From Acidimicrobiaceae bacterium (lineage in GTDB: Bacteria; Actinomycetota; Acidimicrobiia; Acidimicrobiales; Aldehydirespiratoraceae), in assembly GCA_009843915.1 (NCBI GenBank), contig VYCM01000034.1, positions 1-43,627 on the forward strand: DNA of 43,627 nt. The letters are read 5' to 3'. The notes beneath the pieces are model-generated. The model was not told the DNA's origin. It was given only the letters and a program-made list of their open reading frames with translations, and did no database searches. Position numbers and translations under genes: made by a program. This document shows, in pieces, positions 17,215 through 25,145 of this stretch; the stretch's first letter is position 1, and every line of letters starts with the position of its first letter.

Positions 17215-18126
17215 GTGCCAGGCGACGCGCGCTCCTCCGAGAGACACCGTGACAGAACCGCGCTGAAGGTGCGCGTCGGAGCGATCGCGGCCTGGCTGGC
17301 GGTCGGGGTGGCCGCGTTGCTCGGCGACGTGATCACACCCGCGCTGCAACCAACCGACGATTCTGCCCGTGCCACGGTGATCGTGGCCATGTGGCTCGCC
17401 TACGCCCTGGTGCTCGCCGCGCTGTTGCTGCCGGGACCTCGGGCGCTGACCGTGGCTCGTATCGGCGTGCCCGCCGGCGCCCTGGAGTTGGCCCTCGCCG
17501 CAGCCTCCCTGTCCGATCCCGTCGCCGTGGTCGGGCACCTGTTCTGTGTGGTCGGCACCCTGATCGTGTTTCACCCCGCCTACGCCGAGGCCCAAGTCGA
17601 CGCGGCCAGCTACGGCGACGAGCGCCGTTTCCTGCTGCGCCCGCCGGGACCGGTCATCGTCGCGCTGGTCCTGCCAATGGGGGCGGTCACGGTGGCCGGT
17701 GTGGCCGTCGGACCCCTGCTGCTGGCCGACCGGGGTTGGCCGGCGGGAATAGTGGCCGCCGCGATCGGGCTGCCGGTGGCCGCCTTCGCGGCCCACACCC
17801 TGTACCGGCTGGCCCGCCGTTGGCTGGTTTTCGTCCCCAATGGGCTGGTGCTGCATGATCATCTCGCTGTGGCCGAACCGCTGCCCCTGAGCCGCCGCGG
17901 CATTGACTCAATCGGCCCGGCCCGTGCCGACACCGGCGCAGTCGACCTGACCGCTCAAGCCTTCGGAATGGCTCTAGAGCTGCGTCTCAGCGAGCCCGTC
18001 AAGGCCGGCGTCATGACCGGCCGCAACCGCAGCGATGAGCGCTCGCTCACCGCCCTGCTGATGTCGCCCAGCCGTCCCGCAGCCGTGTTGGCCACCGCCG
18101 AGCGCCGCGGCCTGAAGCTCGGGTAG
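17215..18126 (+). CDS. Polytopic membrane protein of unknown function
   Basis: A 303-aa protein with about six hydrophobic segments, for example AIAAWLAVGVAALLGDVITP, MWLAYALVLAALLLPG, VVGHLFCVVGTLIVF and IVALVLPMGAVTVAGVAVGP. After the last one (AGIVAAAIGLPVAAFAAHTL) there is a cytoplasmic tail of about 110 residues. The tail has a PH-like beta pattern (RRWLVFVPNGLVLHDHLAVA). I do not recognise a characterised family. It is divergent from ligA and convergent with mnmA. The frame is open far upstream across ligA on the other strand, which is a high-GC artefact. The start is chosen from the CACAAT hexamer and the length of the N-terminal hydrophilic part. Confidence 0.75.
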   Translation: MPGDARSSERHRDRTALKVRVGAIAAWLAVGVAALLGDVITPALQPTDDSARATVIVAMWLAYALVLAALLLPGPRALTVARIGVPAGALELALAAASLSDPVAVVGHLFCVVGTLIVFHPAYAEAQVDAASYGDERRFLLRPPGPVIVALVLPMGAVTVAGVAVGPLLLADRGWPAGIVAAAIGLPVAAFAAHTLYRLARRWLVFVPNGLVLHDHLAVAEPLPLSRRGIDSIGPARADTGAVDLTAQAFGMALELRLSEPVKAGVMTGRNRSDERSLTALLMSPSRPAAVLATAERRGLKLG

Positions 18127-18143
18127 GCACAACCCGGGCGCGG

Positions 18144-19214
18144 CTATTCGACGGGCCGAGCCGCGGTTCCTCCGCCCACCACGATGTCACCCTGGTAAGC
18201 GACCACGCTCTGGCCCGGGGCGACCCTCCGGCGGGGCTCGGCCCAGCGAACGGCCGCACCGATCCGATCGACGGTGGCGGCCTCCGCCGCACCATGGGCT
18301 GAGGTCTGCACCCGCACCGGGCCGTCCACCGGGCCATCCATCCAGCGCCAGTCCTCCAGCGGCGTGATCTCGCTATCGAGTTCCGCCCAGCTTCCCACCG
18401 TCACAGTCGACGACTCGGCGTCCACATCGAGCACGTAGCGGGGCGATCCGCCGCCGATCGCTCCCAGGCCCCGCCGCTGGCCGACCGTCACCAGCTCCAA
18501 TGCCTCGACCGTGCCGATCTCGGAGCCTGAACTGTCCACCAGCCGACCCGGGCGCAGCGGGATCCGCTGGCCGAGGAACTTCCGGCGGCCGGCCGACGCG
18601 GTGATGAAGCACACGTCCTGGCTGTCGGGCTTGCGGGCCGTGACCAGCCCCCGAGCCTCCGCCTCCTGCCGGACTTCCTCCTTGGTCGTCTCCCCCACCG
18701 GCAGCAGCAACCGGGCCAGAACAGACGCGTCGAGCATGTGCAGGACGTACGACTGGTCCTTGGCCTCGTCGACTCCCCGGGCCAGTCGCGGCCCGCCGGC
18801 CCCGTTGACGATGCGGGCGTGGTGGCCGGTCGCCACCAGGTCGAAGCCGAGCGCGTCGGCCCGGCGCAAGAGCCGGCTGAACTTGATGTGCCGGTTGCAC
18901 TCCACGCAGGGATTCGGCGTGAGGCCCGCGGCATGGTCGGCCACATAAGGGGTCACCACATGGCGCTCGAAGTCGTCCCCGAAGTTGAACACGTGGTGTT
19001 CGATGCTGAGCTGGTCGGCCACCCAGCGGGCGTCGTCGACGTCGGACACGGAGCAGCAGCCGGTGTCGCTGGGCCCGCCCCACAGCTTCATGGTGACGCC
19101 GGCGATGTCGTAGCCGGCCTCGAGCAGCCGCGCCGCGGCTACCGATGAATCCACCCCGCCCGACATGGCCACCAGGACCCTCGCCCCGCGGGCGCCGTTC
19201 GTCGACCCAGCCAT
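18144..19214 (-). CDS. mnmA: tRNA 2-thiouridylase MnmA
   Basis: A 356-aa enzyme that puts sulfur on U34 of tRNA-Lys, -Glu and -Gln. It has the PP-loop SGGVDSS (18-24) that activates uridine with ATP, and the two catalytic cysteines, Cys103 in NPCVECN and Cys202 in QDVCFI. The C-terminal beta-barrel follows. The ATG lies one base after the stop of the cysteine desulfurase gene, so the two are co-transcribed. The desulfurase is the likely sulfur donor. The tandem CC in GGPSDTGCCSVSD is typical of actinobacterial MnmA. Confidence 0.96.
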   Translation of the reverse strand: MAGSTNGARGARVLVAMSGGVDSSVAAARLLEAGYDIAGVTMKLWGGPSDTGCCSVSDVDDARWVADQLSIEHHVFNFGDDFERHVVTPYVADHAAGLTPNPCVECNRHIKFSRLLRRADALGFDLVATGHHARIVNGAGGPRLARGVDEAKDQSYVLHMLDASVLARLLLPVGETTKEEVRQEAEARGLVTARKPDSQDVCFITASAGRRKFLGQRIPLRPGRLVDSSGSEIGTVEALELVTVGQRRGLGAIGGGSPRYVLDVDAESSTVTVGSWAELDSEITPLEDWRWMDGPVDGPVRVQTSAHGAAEAATVDRIGAAVRWAEPRRRVAPGQSVVAYQGDIVVGGGTAARPVE

Positions 19215-19215
19215 C

Positions 19216-20400
19216 TCAGCCTCCGCCGAAGCGGTCGAGGCGTCCGACCGACTCCGCGATCACATCGACGGCCCGCTCCACGTCGGAGGCGGCGCTGGTA
19301 TGCCCGAGCGACAGCCGCAGCGACCCCAGCGCCACATCGCGGGGCACCCCCATCGCGGCCAGCACGTGGGACGGGTCCTGCGCTCCGCTGGAGCACGAGG
19401 AGGCGGCCGAGGCCCGCACACCCTCGGCGTCGATCAGGAACAGCAGGGCCTCGCTCTGCACGCCGATGATGCACACGTTGGCGATGCCGGCCGCGATGTG
19501 GCTGCGGTCACCGTTGGTGCGGGCCGCCGAGACCTCAACCCGGTCGCCGAGCCGGTCGACTAGGCCGTCGATCAGAGCGTCGCGGAGGACGCGGAGCCGC
19601 TCAACGCTGCCTTCGCGCTGCTCGACGGTCTCAGTCAGCGCTGCCGCGAACGACACCGCGCCGGCCACGTCGGGGGTGCCGGCTCGACGGCCTCGCTCCT
19701 GGCCACCCCCGACGATCAGAGGGTCGAGTTCCACGCCGTCGCGCACCACCAGCACGCCGGTGCCCACCGGCGAGCCCACCTTGTGGCCGGTGACCGAGAT
19801 CATGTCGTAGCCTGCGGTCTCCGCGGCCACGTCGATCCAGTTGGGGGCCTGTACCGCGTCGGTGTGCAGCCACGCCCCCGGAGCCAGATCTCGCACGATG
19901 TCGGCCACTTCCCGCAGCGGCGCGATCGAACCAGTCTCGTTGTTGACCGCGATGGCAGACACCACCGCCACGTCGCCCTCGCGGCACCGAAGCACGTCGG
20001 CCAGGGCGTCGAGGTCGACGATGCCCCGCTCGTCCACGCCCACGAACACGCCGCCAGAGCGCTCCACCGGGTCGTGGACCGCGTGGTGCTCGGCTTCGGT
20101 GGTCAACGCCACCGCCTCCGGGCCCCGGGCGCCGAGTGCGCCCCGAACGGCCATGTTGTCGGCCTCGCTGCCGCCGGAGGTGAACACGATCTCGCCCGGG
20201 TCGGCGCCGAGAGCCGCGCCCACCTGCTCGCGGGCCCGGTCCAACGTCCGACGAGCTTCCCTGGCAGCCTGGTGGGATCCGGTCGGGTTGGCGTGGTGCC
20301 GCTCGGCCGCGGCCAGCCACGCGTCGCGAGCCGACGGCCTCAGCGGCGTGGATGCGGCGTGGTCGAGGTAGATCTCCTGCAGCTCGGACGGACCGGACAC
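19216..20400 (-). CDS. Cysteine desulfurase (IscS/NifS family)
   Basis: A 394-aa pyridoxal-phosphate enzyme that takes sulfur from cysteine for tRNA thiolation and Fe-S clusters. Key residues are present: YLDHAAST at the N-terminus, EAEHHA with the His stacking on the cofactor, Lys207 in SVTGHKVGSPVG as Schiff base, and Cys336 in SSCSSG as the persulfide carrier. The short segment after the cysteine fits class II/IscS-like group I enzymes. It starts with GTG 20400 behind TAGGAT. It is directly upstream of mnmA, its likely partner. Two 68-bp repeats lie just upstream of its promoter. Confidence 0.94.
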   Translation of the reverse strand: MSGPSELQEIYLDHAASTPLRPSARDAWLAAAERHHANPTGSHQAAREARRTLDRAREQVGAALGADPGEIVFTSGGSEADNMAVRGALGARGPEAVALTTEAEHHAVHDPVERSGGVFVGVDERGIVDLDALADVLRCREGDVAVVSAIAVNNETGSIAPLREVADIVRDLAPGAWLHTDAVQAPNWIDVAAETAGYDMISVTGHKVGSPVGTGVLVVRDGVELDPLIVGGGQERGRRAGTPDVAGAVSFAAALTETVEQREGSVERLRVLRDALIDGLVDRLGDRVEVSAARTNGDRSHIAAGIANVCIIGVQSEALLFLIDAEGVRASAASSCSSGAQDPSHVLAAMGVPRDVALGSLRLSLGHTSAASDVERAVDVIAESVGRLDRFGGG

Positions 20401-20406
20401 CCTGTC

Positions 20407-20412
20407 ATCCTA
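20407..20412 (-). promoter_or_regulatory. -10-like TAGGAT before the cysteine desulfurase gene
   Basis: TAGGAT, 6 bases, then GTG 20400. The first 68-bp repeat begins only 9 bases further upstream, where a -35 element would be. Confidence 0.5.
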
Positions 20413-20420
20413 CGGACAGG

Positions 20421-20488
20421 GCCACCGCGGACCCGACCGGGAACTGGCAGCAGAATGTGCCCCACAGGGGGCAAAACGCTGCCAATTC
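20421..20488 (-). repeat. 68-bp structured repeat, copy 1
   Basis: Identical over all 68 bases to the copy at 20493-20560, with a period of 72. Read on the minus strand it folds as an 11-bp stem (GAATTGGCAGC with GCTGCCAGTTC, one U-G pair), an internal loop, and a 6-bp stem TGCCCC/GGGGCA with a CTGT loop. On the plus strand the U-G pair becomes a C-A mismatch, so the structure favours the minus-strand transcript. A GC-rich tail containing the CCGCGG palindrome follows. Confidence 0.9.
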
Positions 20489-20492
20489 CCCC

Positions 20493-20560
20493 GCCACCGC
20501 GGACCCGACCGGGAACTGGCAGCAGAATGTGCCCCACAGGGGGCAAAACGCTGCCAATTC
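20493..20560 (-). repeat. 68-bp structured repeat, copy 2
   Basis: Second exact copy, four bases (CCCC on the plus strand) away from copy 1. It lies 16 bases after the stop of the rhomboid gene on the minus strand. The pair fills nearly all of the 175-base gap between the rhomboid and cysteine desulfurase genes. There is no T tract as in an intrinsic terminator, no terminal target-site duplication and no coding potential of its own. Confidence 0.9.
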
Positions 20561-20575
20561 GGCGGCGGTGGGCGG

Positions 20576-21478
20576 CTATTGGGCGGCGACTATCACCGAT
20601 CCTGCGACCAGCAGCGCCGAGAGCATGCCCCCCAAGGACACTGTCGCCCAGACCGGGGCGTTGCGGCGCTCCAGGACGAGCATCAATGCCCCCAGGACGG
20701 CGCCCGCGATCAACCCGCCGAAATGCCCGCCGATCGATATGCGCGGGATCAGCAGCGTGAAGACGATGTTGAGCATCAACAGCGGCGCCAGCGGCGAGCG
20801 CCAGATGCTGCCGCCGACGGCCCGGTGCACCAGCACGGTGGCACCCATCAGGCCGAACACCGCCCCCGAAGCCCCCACCGTCGGCGAGTTCGGCGCCGAC
20901 AGCAGCAGCGCGCCGAACGCCCCGCCGAGCATCGACACAATGAACAGCGACAAGAACCGAGCCCGCCCGAAGCCGGCCTCGAGTATCTGCCCGAGGATCC
21001 AGAGGATGTACATGTTGAAGGCCAGATGGAAGACCCCGTCGTGCAGGAAGGCCGAGGTGACCAGCCGGTAGTACTCACCGGCATCGACGCCGATCCATTC
21101 GAGGCGGCCGCCCCGCAGTGTGACCGCCCTCGCTAGGAGGCTGCCGTCTTCGAGCACGCCCCCGTCGATCCGTGTGATGCCCCGGGCCGATCGGCTGGCA
21201 ACTACCGAGTACAGGAAGCCCAGCCCGTTCAACGCCAGCAGGATTTGGGTGACCCATGGGCGTGATGAACTTCTCACCATCCTCGGTTGAGCGGTGACCG
21301 GCCGAGCGCCGCTCTGAACCGTGCACTCAGGACAGTGAAAGCCGACTGACGCCTGGTGCATGCAGTCGGGGCAGACGGGGCGCTCGCAGCGCTGGCAGCT
21401 GACCCCGCCGCGGCGGTCGGGGTGCCGGTAGCAGCGGCGCTCAGGGGGCCGGGGCACCACCTCCGGCGTGTCGCTCAC
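20576..21478 (-). CDS. Rhomboid intramembrane protease with N-terminal zinc finger
   Basis: A 300-aa membrane protease that cleaves membrane segments of substrates within the bilayer. The rhomboid core is complete: HDGVFHLAFNMY near residue 146, the nucleophile Ser204 in GASGAVFG, and the general base His252 in SIGGHFGGLIAG. Residues 16-52 form a B-box-like zinc-binding region (CYRHPDRRGGVSCQRCERPV, then CPDC and HCPEC). Six to seven membrane segments are visible. Start is GTG 21478 with TACGGT 8 bases upstream. It is divergent from the GH15 gene. The substrate is unknown. Confidence 0.93.
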   Translation of the reverse strand: MSDTPEVVPRPPERRCYRHPDRRGGVSCQRCERPVCPDCMHQASVGFHCPECTVQSGARPVTAQPRMVRSSSRPWVTQILLALNGLGFLYSVVASRSARGITRIDGGVLEDGSLLARAVTLRGGRLEWIGVDAGEYYRLVTSAFLHDGVFHLAFNMYILWILGQILEAGFGRARFLSLFIVSMLGGAFGALLLSAPNSPTVGASGAVFGLMGATVLVHRAVGGSIWRSPLAPLLMLNIVFTLLIPRISIGGHFGGLIAGAVLGALMLVLERRNAPVWATVSLGGMLSALLVAGSVIVAAQ

Positions 21479-21486
21479 GGCCCGGC

Positions 21487-21492
21487 ACCGTA
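21487..21492 (-). promoter_or_regulatory. -10-like TACGGT before the rhomboid gene
   Basis: TACGGT, 8 bases, then GTG 21478. Confidence 0.4.
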
Positions 21493-21515
21493 GCGGCGCA
21501 GACCGGCGGGACCAC

Positions 21516-21521
21516 TAGCGT
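21516..21521 (+). promoter_or_regulatory. -10-like TAGCGT before the GH15 gene
   Basis: TAGCGT, 7 bases, then GTG 21529. It is 23 bases from the rhomboid hexamer on the other strand, so the two divergent promoters nearly touch. Confidence 0.45.
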
Positions 21522-21528
21522 CGCACCG

Positions 21529-23346
21529 GTGAGCGAAGCAGTTGGCCGCCAAGGCCGGCCTGAATCGAGCTCCGGGACGATCGTCCCGATCGAGCAGCAT
21601 TCGCTGCTGTCGGACCAGCGCACTGCGGCGGTCGTGACGCCCGACGCCCGGGTGGTGTGGCTGTGCGAGCCCCGGATCGACTCGCCTCCCCTGCTGGCCG
21701 AACTGCTCGGCGGCCCCGACGCCGGCTTCTTCTCGGTGCGCCCCCTCGAACCGGCCGGTGATCCCGTCCAGCGCTACGTCGGCCACTCGATGGTGCTGGA
21801 GACCTCGTGGGACGCCATGTCCGTCATCGACTATCTCGACTGCTCCGAGGGCCTGCCGACTGAGCCCGCCGAACGCAGTCGACTCGTTCGTGTGCTGACG
21901 GGCACGGACCAGGCCCTCGTGGAGTTCACCCCATTCCCGGGCGGGAGCAATCGGCTGGAATGCAGCGCCGACGGGATCGAGGTGCGCGACGGTGATACGC
22001 ACCTGGTGCGTCTGCGGTCGTCCCCGGATCTGGAATGGCACATCGAATCCCATGGACGAGGTGACATTGCCAGGGCCGAGGTGGATCTTTCGGCGGGGCC
22101 GGTCGTGCTGGAGCTGCTGTGCGGCACCGGTGCGGACGAGCACGCTTTGGCGGAGCCGCAGCGGCGCTCGGCCACGATCACACACTGGCGGGCCTGGGTC
22201 GACCGGCTCGCCCTGCCGCCGCTGCAGACCGAACTTGTGCGCCGTTCCGCGCTGGTTCTCAAGGCGCTGTGCCACGGGCCCACCGGCGCGATCATCGCCG
22301 CACCCACGACGAGCCTGCCTCAAGAACTCGGCGGATCCCGCAACTGGGACTACCGCTACTGCTGGATGCGCGACGCCTCGATGACGGCCGCCACGCTGGT
22401 GCGGCTCGGCTCGATCGACGAGGCCATGGACCTGCTCGACTGGCTGCTGCGGCTCATCGTCAGCGGGGGCGCGTCACTCGATCGCCTGGCTCCCATCTAC
22501 ACAGTCGATGGCGAGGCGCTTCCCCCCGAGAGATCCGACCCCAACCTGCCGGGCTACGGCGGCAGCCGGCCGGCGCGGATCGGCAACGCGGCCGAACAGC
22601 AGTTCCAGACCGACGTGTTCGGACCGATCATGGATCTGATCGGCCGACTGGGCCGGGCCGGTGCCCCGCTCGACGGACGCCACTGGCGGCTGGTGGAGCT
22701 GCTCGTGGACGCGGTGAGGCGCCGCTGGCAAGAGCCCGACCAGGGAATATGGGAGATCCGGGCCGCTCCCCGCCACCATGTGCACTCCAAGGCCATGTGC
22801 TGGATGGCAGTTGACCGGGGGATCGCCCTCGCCGGCACCGTGTTCGATCGCCCGGTCGCCGAGTGGGAGCAGTTGCGCGACACCATCGCGGCCGAAGTCC
22901 TCAGCAAGGGGTGGAATCCCGATGAGAAGGCCTTCACCGCCGCCTACGGCAGCACCGACCTGGACTCGGCGGTGCTGGCCATGGGCCTCTCCGGGTTGGT
23001 CCCGCCCGGCGACGCCCGCTGGGTCTCCACCGTCGAGGCCATCGAGGCGCAACTGCGCCGCGGCCCCACCGTCTACCGGTACCGGCGCGATGACGGCCTG
23101 CCCGGCGAGCCCAGCGGCTTCAACCTGATGACGTGTTGGCTGATCGACGCCAAGATCCTGATCGGCGACCTCGACGGCGCCCGGGCCCTCTTCGACGACT
23201 ACATCGCGCTGGCCGGGCCGACCGGGCTTCTGTCCGAGGAGCACGACCCCGTCACGGGCCAGTCCCGGGGCAACTTCCCGCAGGCCTACAGCCATCTCGG
23301 CCTGATCGAGAACGCTCTCAACCTGGCCGGAGCAGCCGGCCTCTAG
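21529..23346 (+). CDS. GH15 family glycoside hydrolase (glucoamylase/trehalase type)
   Basis: A 605-aa cytoplasmic enzyme with an N-terminal beta-sandwich (about 1-230, IEQHSLLSDQRTAAVVTPDA) and a C-terminal (alpha/alpha)6 barrel. Family motifs include SLPQELGGSRNWDYRYCWMR. Candidate catalytic acids are Glu409 in GIWEIR and Glu570/571 in LLSEEHDP before GNFPQAYSHLGLI. Actinobacterial members of this family include trehalases (mycobacterial type) and glucan 1,4-alpha-glucosidases. Trehalase is plausible but the sequence alone does not settle it. There is no signal peptide, so the substrate is intracellular. Confidence 0.9.
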   Translation: MSEAVGRQGRPESSSGTIVPIEQHSLLSDQRTAAVVTPDARVVWLCEPRIDSPPLLAELLGGPDAGFFSVRPLEPAGDPVQRYVGHSMVLETSWDAMSVIDYLDCSEGLPTEPAERSRLVRVLTGTDQALVEFTPFPGGSNRLECSADGIEVRDGDTHLVRLRSSPDLEWHIESHGRGDIARAEVDLSAGPVVLELLCGTGADEHALAEPQRRSATITHWRAWVDRLALPPLQTELVRRSALVLKALCHGPTGAIIAAPTTSLPQELGGSRNWDYRYCWMRDASMTAATLVRLGSIDEAMDLLDWLLRLIVSGGASLDRLAPIYTVDGEALPPERSDPNLPGYGGSRPARIGNAAEQQFQTDVFGPIMDLIGRLGRAGAPLDGRHWRLVELLVDAVRRRWQEPDQGIWEIRAAPRHHVHSKAMCWMAVDRGIALAGTVFDRPVAEWEQLRDTIAAEVLSKGWNPDEKAFTAAYGSTDLDSAVLAMGLSGLVPPGDARWVSTVEAIEAQLRRGPTVYRYRRDDGLPGEPSGFNLMTCWLIDAKILIGDLDGARALFDDYIALAGPTGLLSEEHDPVTGQSRGNFPQAYSHLGLIENALNLAGAAGL

Positions 23347-23358
23347 AACCGTTCCGAT

Positions 23359-23619
23359 CTACAGCGAGACGGCCATCTCGCTCATGCCCAGGGCGTTGAT
23401 CTCGACCACCTCAGTGACCCCGGGCACGCGGTCCCGCATGATCCGCTCGATGCCGGCCTTGAGGGTCTGGGTGGACGCCGGGCAGGTGACGCAGGCACCG
23501 TGGAGTTCAACGGTGACGATCCCGGTGGACTCGTCCACGTCGACGAGATCGATGTCGCCCTCGTCGGCCTGGATGGCCGGCCGGATGATCTCGATGATCC
23601 GCTCGACTTCCGCCTGCAC
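23359..23619 (-). CDS. NifU-type Fe-S cluster protein
   Basis: An 86-aa protein made only of the NifU C-terminal (Nfu) domain: VERIIEIIRPAIQADEGDID, then TVELHGACVTCPASTQTLKAG. The CxxC (CVTC) binds a [4Fe-4S] cluster that is handed to target proteins. The cysteine desulfurase about 3 kb away is a possible sulfur source. Start GTG 23619 is chosen because the domain begins there; a TTG at 23649 would add ten residues. Confidence 0.88.
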   Translation of the reverse strand: MQAEVERIIEIIRPAIQADEGDIDLVDVDESTGIVTVELHGACVTCPASTQTLKAGIERIMRDRVPGVTEVVEINALGMSEMAVSL

Positions 23620-23668
23620 GGGGCCCAGTCTCGCAGCACGCGGCCCCAACTCCGACCCCGCCCCCTCG

Positions 23669-23674
23669 TAAGCT
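23669..23674 (+). promoter_or_regulatory. -10-like TAAGCT before the 48-aa gene
   Basis: TAAGCT, 6 bases, then ATG 23681. It is a main reason to believe the small gene is real. Confidence 0.4.
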
Positions 23675-23680
23675 CGCGGG

Positions 23681-23827
23681 ATGAGCCTGACGGTGCTGGC
23701 CCATCAGGGCGGATGGGACGAGGCGCTTCTCGTGGCCGGACCGCTGCTGCTGTTCGCGGGCATCGTGTGGCACGCCAAGCGACGGGCGGTCAAGCAGTCC
23801 CAGGCCAACCCGGGCCCCGATGAGTGA
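23681..23827 (+). CDS. Small single-span membrane protein (48 aa)
   Basis: A short reading frame starting MSLTVLAHQGGWDEALLVAG. It has one hydrophobic segment (ALLVAGPLLLFAGIVW), then a positively charged stretch (HAKRRAVKQSQ), which fits an N-out/C-in membrane anchor. It lies between the NifU-type gene (divergent) and murA (convergent), with 18 bases to the murA stop. A leaderless promoter-like hexamer precedes it. I do not know its function. Without it, the 226 bases between its neighbours would have no gene. Confidence 0.65.
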   Translation: MSLTVLAHQGGWDEALLVAGPLLLFAGIVWHAKRRAVKQSQANPGPDE

Positions 23828-23845
23828 CCTGCCGGTCTCCTCGGC

Positions 23846-25117
23846 CTATTGGGCCCGAACGTCGGCGCCGAGCGATGCCAGGTCGCCGGCCAGGTCCTCG
23901 TAGCCGCGGGCCACGTGATGGGCGTCGGTCACCACGGTGGGCCCGTCGGCCCCGAGCCCGGCCACGGCCAGTGCGGCCCCCGCCCGGATGTCGTGGGCTC
24001 GCACCGGTGCGCCCGAGAGCCGCTCAACGCCCCGCACCACGGCGTGGTGGGCGTCGGTGCGGATGTCGGCCCCCATGCGGCGCAACTCGTCGACGTAGCG
24101 GAACCGCCCCGGGAACAGGTTCTCGGTCACGATGCCCACGCCCGAGGCGGTGGCCATCATCACCACCAGGAAGGGCAAGTGGTCGGTGGCCACGCCCGGG
24201 TAGGGCAGCGTGGAGCAGTCCACCGAGTCGAGGCGGCGCGGCGCTATGGCCCGGATGCCGTCGGTGTCCGGGGTGATAAGCATCCCCATCTCCGTCAGCT
24301 TGTGGCAGAGCAGCTCCATGTGGTCGTAACGAGCGCCGGCCACGAGCACGTCCCCGGATGCAACGCCGAGCGCGGCCAGGTAGGTGGCCGCCACTATCCG
24401 GTCGGGAACGACCGAGTGATCCGCGGCCCGAAGGTATTGAACGGTCCCGGCGCCCTCGACAACGAGCGTGGACGAGCCGGCGCCCGAAATGCGGGCTCCC
24501 ATGCGGACCAGGAACTGGCAGAGGTCGGATATCTCCGGTTCGCGGGCCGCGTTGTCGATCACGGTGGTGCCCTTGGCCGCCACCGCGGCCATCAGCAGGT
24601 TCTCGGTAGCCCCCACGCTGGGGAACTCGAGCACCACCCGGCCTCCGAGCAGTTCGGTTGCGGAGGCCTCGATGTAGCCGTGCACGACGTCGACCTGCGC
24701 GCCCAGCTCCACGAGGCCGCGCACATGCATGTCGATGGGCCGGGGACCGAAGTCGTCACCCCCGGGCAGGGCCACCCTGGCCTCGCCGCAGCGGGCCAGC
24801 ATGGGTCCGAGCACAACGACCGAAGCCCGGAACCGCTCCACGATGTCGTAGGGGGCCACCGGCGTGATCTCCCCAGGCACGTCGATGCGGATCGCCGCGT
24901 CCCCGGTCGGGTCCCACTCAACGGTGCATCCCACGGCTCGCAGGAGCTCGGCCATGAGGTCCACATCGACGATGCGGGGCACGTTGGTGAGGCGGTAGGA
25001 GCCTTCGGCCAGCAGCGTGGCCGCCATGAGCTTGAGCACCGAGTTCTTGGCTCCGGCCACAGCCACCGTGCCCTCCAGCGGGGGGCCGGAGCGAACGACT
25101 ATCCGCTCGATCGCCAC
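23846..25117 (-). CDS. murA: UDP-GlcNAc 1-carboxyvinyltransferase MurA (Asp variant)
   Basis: A 423-aa enzyme that adds enolpyruvate to UDP-N-acetylglucosamine, the first committed step of peptidoglycan synthesis. The family pattern is clear: VAGAKNSVLKLMAATLL with the PEP-contacting Lys, NVPRIVDV, FRASVVVLGPMLAR, VGATENLLMAAV, and DLRAGAALAVAGL-like HDIRAGAALAVAGL. The active-site cysteine of E. coli MurA (PGGCxIG) is replaced by Asp in PGGDDFGPRPID (codon 24757-24755), as in mycobacteria, which makes fosfomycin inactive. Start GTG 25117 lies 6 bases after TAGGCT. Confidence 0.95.
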   Translation of the reverse strand: MAIERIVVRSGPPLEGTVAVAGAKNSVLKLMAATLLAEGSYRLTNVPRIVDVDLMAELLRAVGCTVEWDPTGDAAIRIDVPGEITPVAPYDIVERFRASVVVLGPMLARCGEARVALPGGDDFGPRPIDMHVRGLVELGAQVDVVHGYIEASATELLGGRVVLEFPSVGATENLLMAAVAAKGTTVIDNAAREPEISDLCQFLVRMGARISGAGSSTLVVEGAGTVQYLRAADHSVVPDRIVAATYLAALGVASGDVLVAGARYDHMELLCHKLTEMGMLITPDTDGIRAIAPRRLDSVDCSTLPYPGVATDHLPFLVVMMATASGVGIVTENLFPGRFRYVDELRRMGADIRTDAHHAVVRGVERLSGAPVRAHDIRAGAALAVAGLGADGPTVVTDAHHVARGYEDLAGDLASLGADVRAQ

Positions 25118-25123
25118 CCACAA

Positions 25124-25129
25124 AGCCTA
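25124..25129 (-). promoter_or_regulatory. -10-like TAGGCT before murA
   Basis: TAGGCT, 6 bases, then GTG 25117. It favours this start over the in-frame TTG at 25123. Confidence 0.45.
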
Positions 25130-25145
25130 TGACCGCGGAGGCTCG

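Noticed and set aside
20421-20560. CRISPR-like array
   Set aside because: Only two units, 68 bases each, with a 4-base spacer. There are no cas genes nearby.
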